From contig CAMNDA010000387.1 in the NCBI GenBank assembly GCA_946534745.1, positions 1 through 7,104 of the forward strand: a stretch of DNA of 7,104 nucleotides. Reading direction: 5' to 3'. How positions within the stretch are numbered: the first letter of the stretch is position 1; each line of letters opens with the position of its first letter. Shown piece after piece: positions 6,301 to 7,104 of this stretch. The translations under genes were made by a program, and so were the position numbers. Source of the DNA: an uncultured Verrucomicrobiota bacterium (lineage in GTDB: Bacteria > Verrucomicrobiota > Kiritimatiellia > RFP12 > UBA3636). The notes below the pieces were generated by a model. The model ran no database searches. It saw nothing but the letters and a program-made list of their open reading frames with translations, and was not told where the DNA came from.

Positions 6301-6969
6301 ATCCTCGAGCGCTCCCGCCGCGAGGTCACCGGCTCCGTGAAGGCCGTCGGCTTCGAGAAGAGCCGCATGATCATCCTCACGGTCCTGCTGCGCCTGCGGC
6401 AGGTGTGCTGCCACCTGGGGCTCGTCGACGAGACCGGCGAGTCGGACGCCCTCCCCTCCGGCAAGCTCGACCACCTCAACGAGATCCTCGACGAGGCGAT
6501 GAGCGAGGGGCACCGCGTCCTCGTCTTCTCCCAGTTCGTCAAGATGCTCCACCTCCTCCGCCGCGAGCTCACGGAGCGCAACATCCCGTTCTGCTACCTC
6601 GACGGCGCCTCCAAGGACCGCATGGAGCAGGTCGAGAAGTTCAACCGCACCCCCTCGATCCCCGTCTTCCTCATCTCGCTCAAGGCCGGCGGTGCGGGCC
6701 TCAACCTCACCGGCGCCGACGAGGTCGTGCACTTCGACCCGTGGTGGAACCCGTCCGTCGAGGACCAGGCGACCGACCGCGCGCACCGCATCGGCCAGAA
6801 GAACACCGTCTACGCCCTCCGCCTCATCACCGCGAACACGATCGAGGAGCGCGTGCTGCAGATGCAGCGCCGCAAGCGCGCGATCATCGACCAGGTCGTG
6901 GGCGGGGACGAGGCCACGATGGCCAAGCTCACCTGGGCCGACGTCCAGAAGCTCCTCGACATCGAATGA
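3358..6969 (+). CDS. SWIM zinc-finger SNF2-family DEAD-like ATPase/helicase
   Basis: A 1203-residue protein predicted to be an ATP-driven DNA translocase that remodels protein-DNA complexes. Seen, in order: a SWIM zinc finger with CPC then CVH (Cys80, Cys82, Cys92, His94); an Ala/Arg/Pro-rich linker (about 105-160); a large middle region of about 550 residues, probably the bacterial SNF2-associated domain, broken by a Pro/Ala linker (302-333) and an acidic Ala-rich linker (about 454-485); then the SNF2 core. Core motifs are LRPYQ (735-739), Walker A DEMGLGKT (760-767, Lys766), Walker B DEAQ (857-860), TGTPIEN (886-892), VLVFSQF (1054-1060), SLKAGGAGLN (1107-1116) and the arginine-finger motif TDRAHRIGQ (1139-1147). 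All are intact, so it should be active. The ATG at 3358 is preferred because RFDFTLDEIRTWGG begins soon after; an in-frame ATG at 3247 would lie upstream of the predicted promoter. The 3' end overlaps the next gene. Partners and target DNA are unknown. Confidence 0.93.
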   Translation: MPESPHKRTSRFDFTLDEIRTWGGDRQFVEALEQYANKGDVLNPRFENGIGEADIQHAGHVLHTRFRTLPGKRQMVENLCPCASSQRDGRICVHMLAAAIGLAQMASGERKERRSAIARRAGAASAAAAAAAGHGGGMRDRPRGVHPRPPRPAALRGPRPVLSPDRPDIGFYVPDDWFDRFLAKGSVPLVVSISRDKPRPVSLRDVASHKVEYEASPEEDDMLFTLERLFPPASPAAASPTLPLDARKLAEVLDRLAEDRLPLRTVRGEPVSVKPVERALRSELVVELEKETGSLLLSVKVDVPAPSDLPAPDDAAAPDAPPPAPPAPPAPPRFLVFRDPSDWRRDRVYAFAGNALWPLRDPIPAAYGAVYFQPTYRIPHRETIDFLRREIRGEGPMVGNMRSLRDILGPGGIDNRVDEDAFTIRPGRPKFTLGVTGSPASLVLSLTATYSGLPAAAPARQAASEDADDEDAADAAAPQQAAAPIVVDVVSAKATDQFTIADPDDPFLFYARNLSAERRALGRLAKLGLAFASPPDAPPEEQTWTVPAIVGDDKVLDFFAATAPSLQRHYYWRVVLDKALHAWQRTFVRVGPRVTIANNPSAAAFEFGYTLSNASGSVTLTDDEYRSAGDHSFVSRNGRVILFDRDAIDDLNGILDEVTVGTRGRPRKNRKDGPGAMRRVLSVHAHFIKKTLDSLASSGVVLESAPESWLHEADTEQILAELKPAPLVEPIKSLLRPYQTTGVAWLRYLEARGQFGILADEMGLGKTIQTLAWLSLPRVRGEKAPALVVCPTSLVFNWMHEARHFVPHMRTVAMSGSERHAAFASLAEADIVVTSYALMRRDIEEYRKIRFSAVVLDEAQNIKNRNTQNAKSVKRLNHDAARLVVTGTPIENSVADMWSIMDFLMPGYLGHYESFKRNYEEPLLLPKENEAHVEAAERLHDKIEPYLLRRLKKDVATELPPKIVKTSWCELSSAQRRVYNRILERSRREVTGSVKAVGFEKSRMIILTVLLRLRQVCCHLGLVDETGESDALPSGKLDHLNEILDEAMSEGHRVLVFSQFVKMLHLLRRELTERNIPFCYLDGASKDRMEQVEKFNRTPSIPVFLISLKAGGAGLNLTGADEVVHFDPWWNPSVEDQATDRAHRIGQKNTVYALRLITANTIEERVLQMQRRKRAIIDQVVGGDEATMAKLTWADVQKLLDIE

Positions 6970-7104
6970 CCGCCCTCGCCGCCTCCGCCGTCCTGCTCGC
7001 CGGGCTCTGCTTCACCGGCCTCGCGTTCGCCGCGCTCCTCGCGCTCGAGCGCGGCGCCGCGGCCTACGGCGCCGGCTACTCGTCGCGGACCTCGCGCGCC
7101 TTCG
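6966..7104 (+). CDS. Membrane protein N-terminus, partial (family uncertain)
   Basis: An ATG at 6966 overlaps the SNF2 stop codon in an ATGA arrangement, and the frame stays open for 46 codons to the window edge. Residues about 3-27 (from ALAASAVLLAGLCFTGLAFA) form a hydrophobic segment that could be a membrane anchor or signal sequence, followed by LERGAAAYGAGYSSRTSRAF. A transmembrane helix followed by a short polar stretch with Tyr and Arg recalls the N-termini of type II secretion F / TadB-like proteins, but 46 residues cannot prove that. The overlap implies that it is translated after the SNF2 gene by re-initiation. The SNF2 gene's last codons contain no strong ribosome site. Confidence 0.55.
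   Translation, partial: MTALAASAVLLAGLCFTGLAFAALLALERGAAAYGAGYSSRTSRAF

Noticed and set aside
2629..6786. A 1385-codon open frame on the minus strand, antisense to the SNF2 gene
   Set aside because: It has a biased composition rich in Gly, Arg, Ala, Val and Glu/Asp, as expected when a GC-rich gene is read on the other strand. It crosses the divergent promoter region and shows no recognisable domain, while the plus strand has complete SNF2 motifs.
3358..6969. SNF2 ATPase as part of a phage-defence system such as DISARM
   Set aside because: No methyltransferase, DUF1998-type protein, phospholipase-D-type nuclease or other defence gene is seen next to it, and base composition matches the neighbours. 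SWIM-SNF2 genes are common outside defence loci.

Overview
The window is very GC-rich, with strong G/C preference at third codon positions, and looks like ordinary chromosome of a bacterium from the PVC group (Planctomycetota, Verrucomicrobiota, Kiritimatiellota and relatives). The best taxonomic clue is the small gene at 300-692 (minus). Its protein matches, from memory, the 'Minf_1886' / TIGR04138 family, which is known mainly from Verrucomicrobia and Planctomycetes. The assignment below phylum-group level is open.

Layout. Two divergent transcription units leave a 179-bp, comparatively AT-rich intergenic region (3179-3357). Leftward (minus strand) runs a compact probable operon. First is a PTS EIIA-type domain fused to a CBS pair (2252-3178). 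Six bases later comes an SLC13/ArsB-NhaD-type ion permease (734-2245). Then comes the Minf_1886-family protein (300-692). Last is the start of a single-pass membrane protein with a proline-rich stretch after the anchor (1-248, cut by the window edge). Six perfect copies of a 7-bp repeat fill nearly all of the 51-bp gap between the last two genes. Rightward (plus strand) is a 1203-residue SWIM zinc-finger SNF2-family ATPase (3358-6969). Its stop codon overlaps the start codon of another membrane protein that runs off the window (6966-7104).

How the genes may work together. The EIIA-CBS protein has no sugar-transport EIIB/EIIC partner here and sits directly upstream of, and probably translationally coupled to, a secondary transporter. 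The simplest inference is that it is a regulatory subunit gating the permease in response to phosphorylation state and/or adenine nucleotides. The SNF2 protein has all the main helicase motifs and probably remodels protein-DNA complexes; nothing links it to the transporter apart from the shared divergent promoter region.

No RNA genes, insertion sequences, CRISPR arrays, attachment sites or convincing intrinsic terminators were seen. No gene-free stretch exceeds 300 bases. Several very long antisense open frames are by-products of the GC content.
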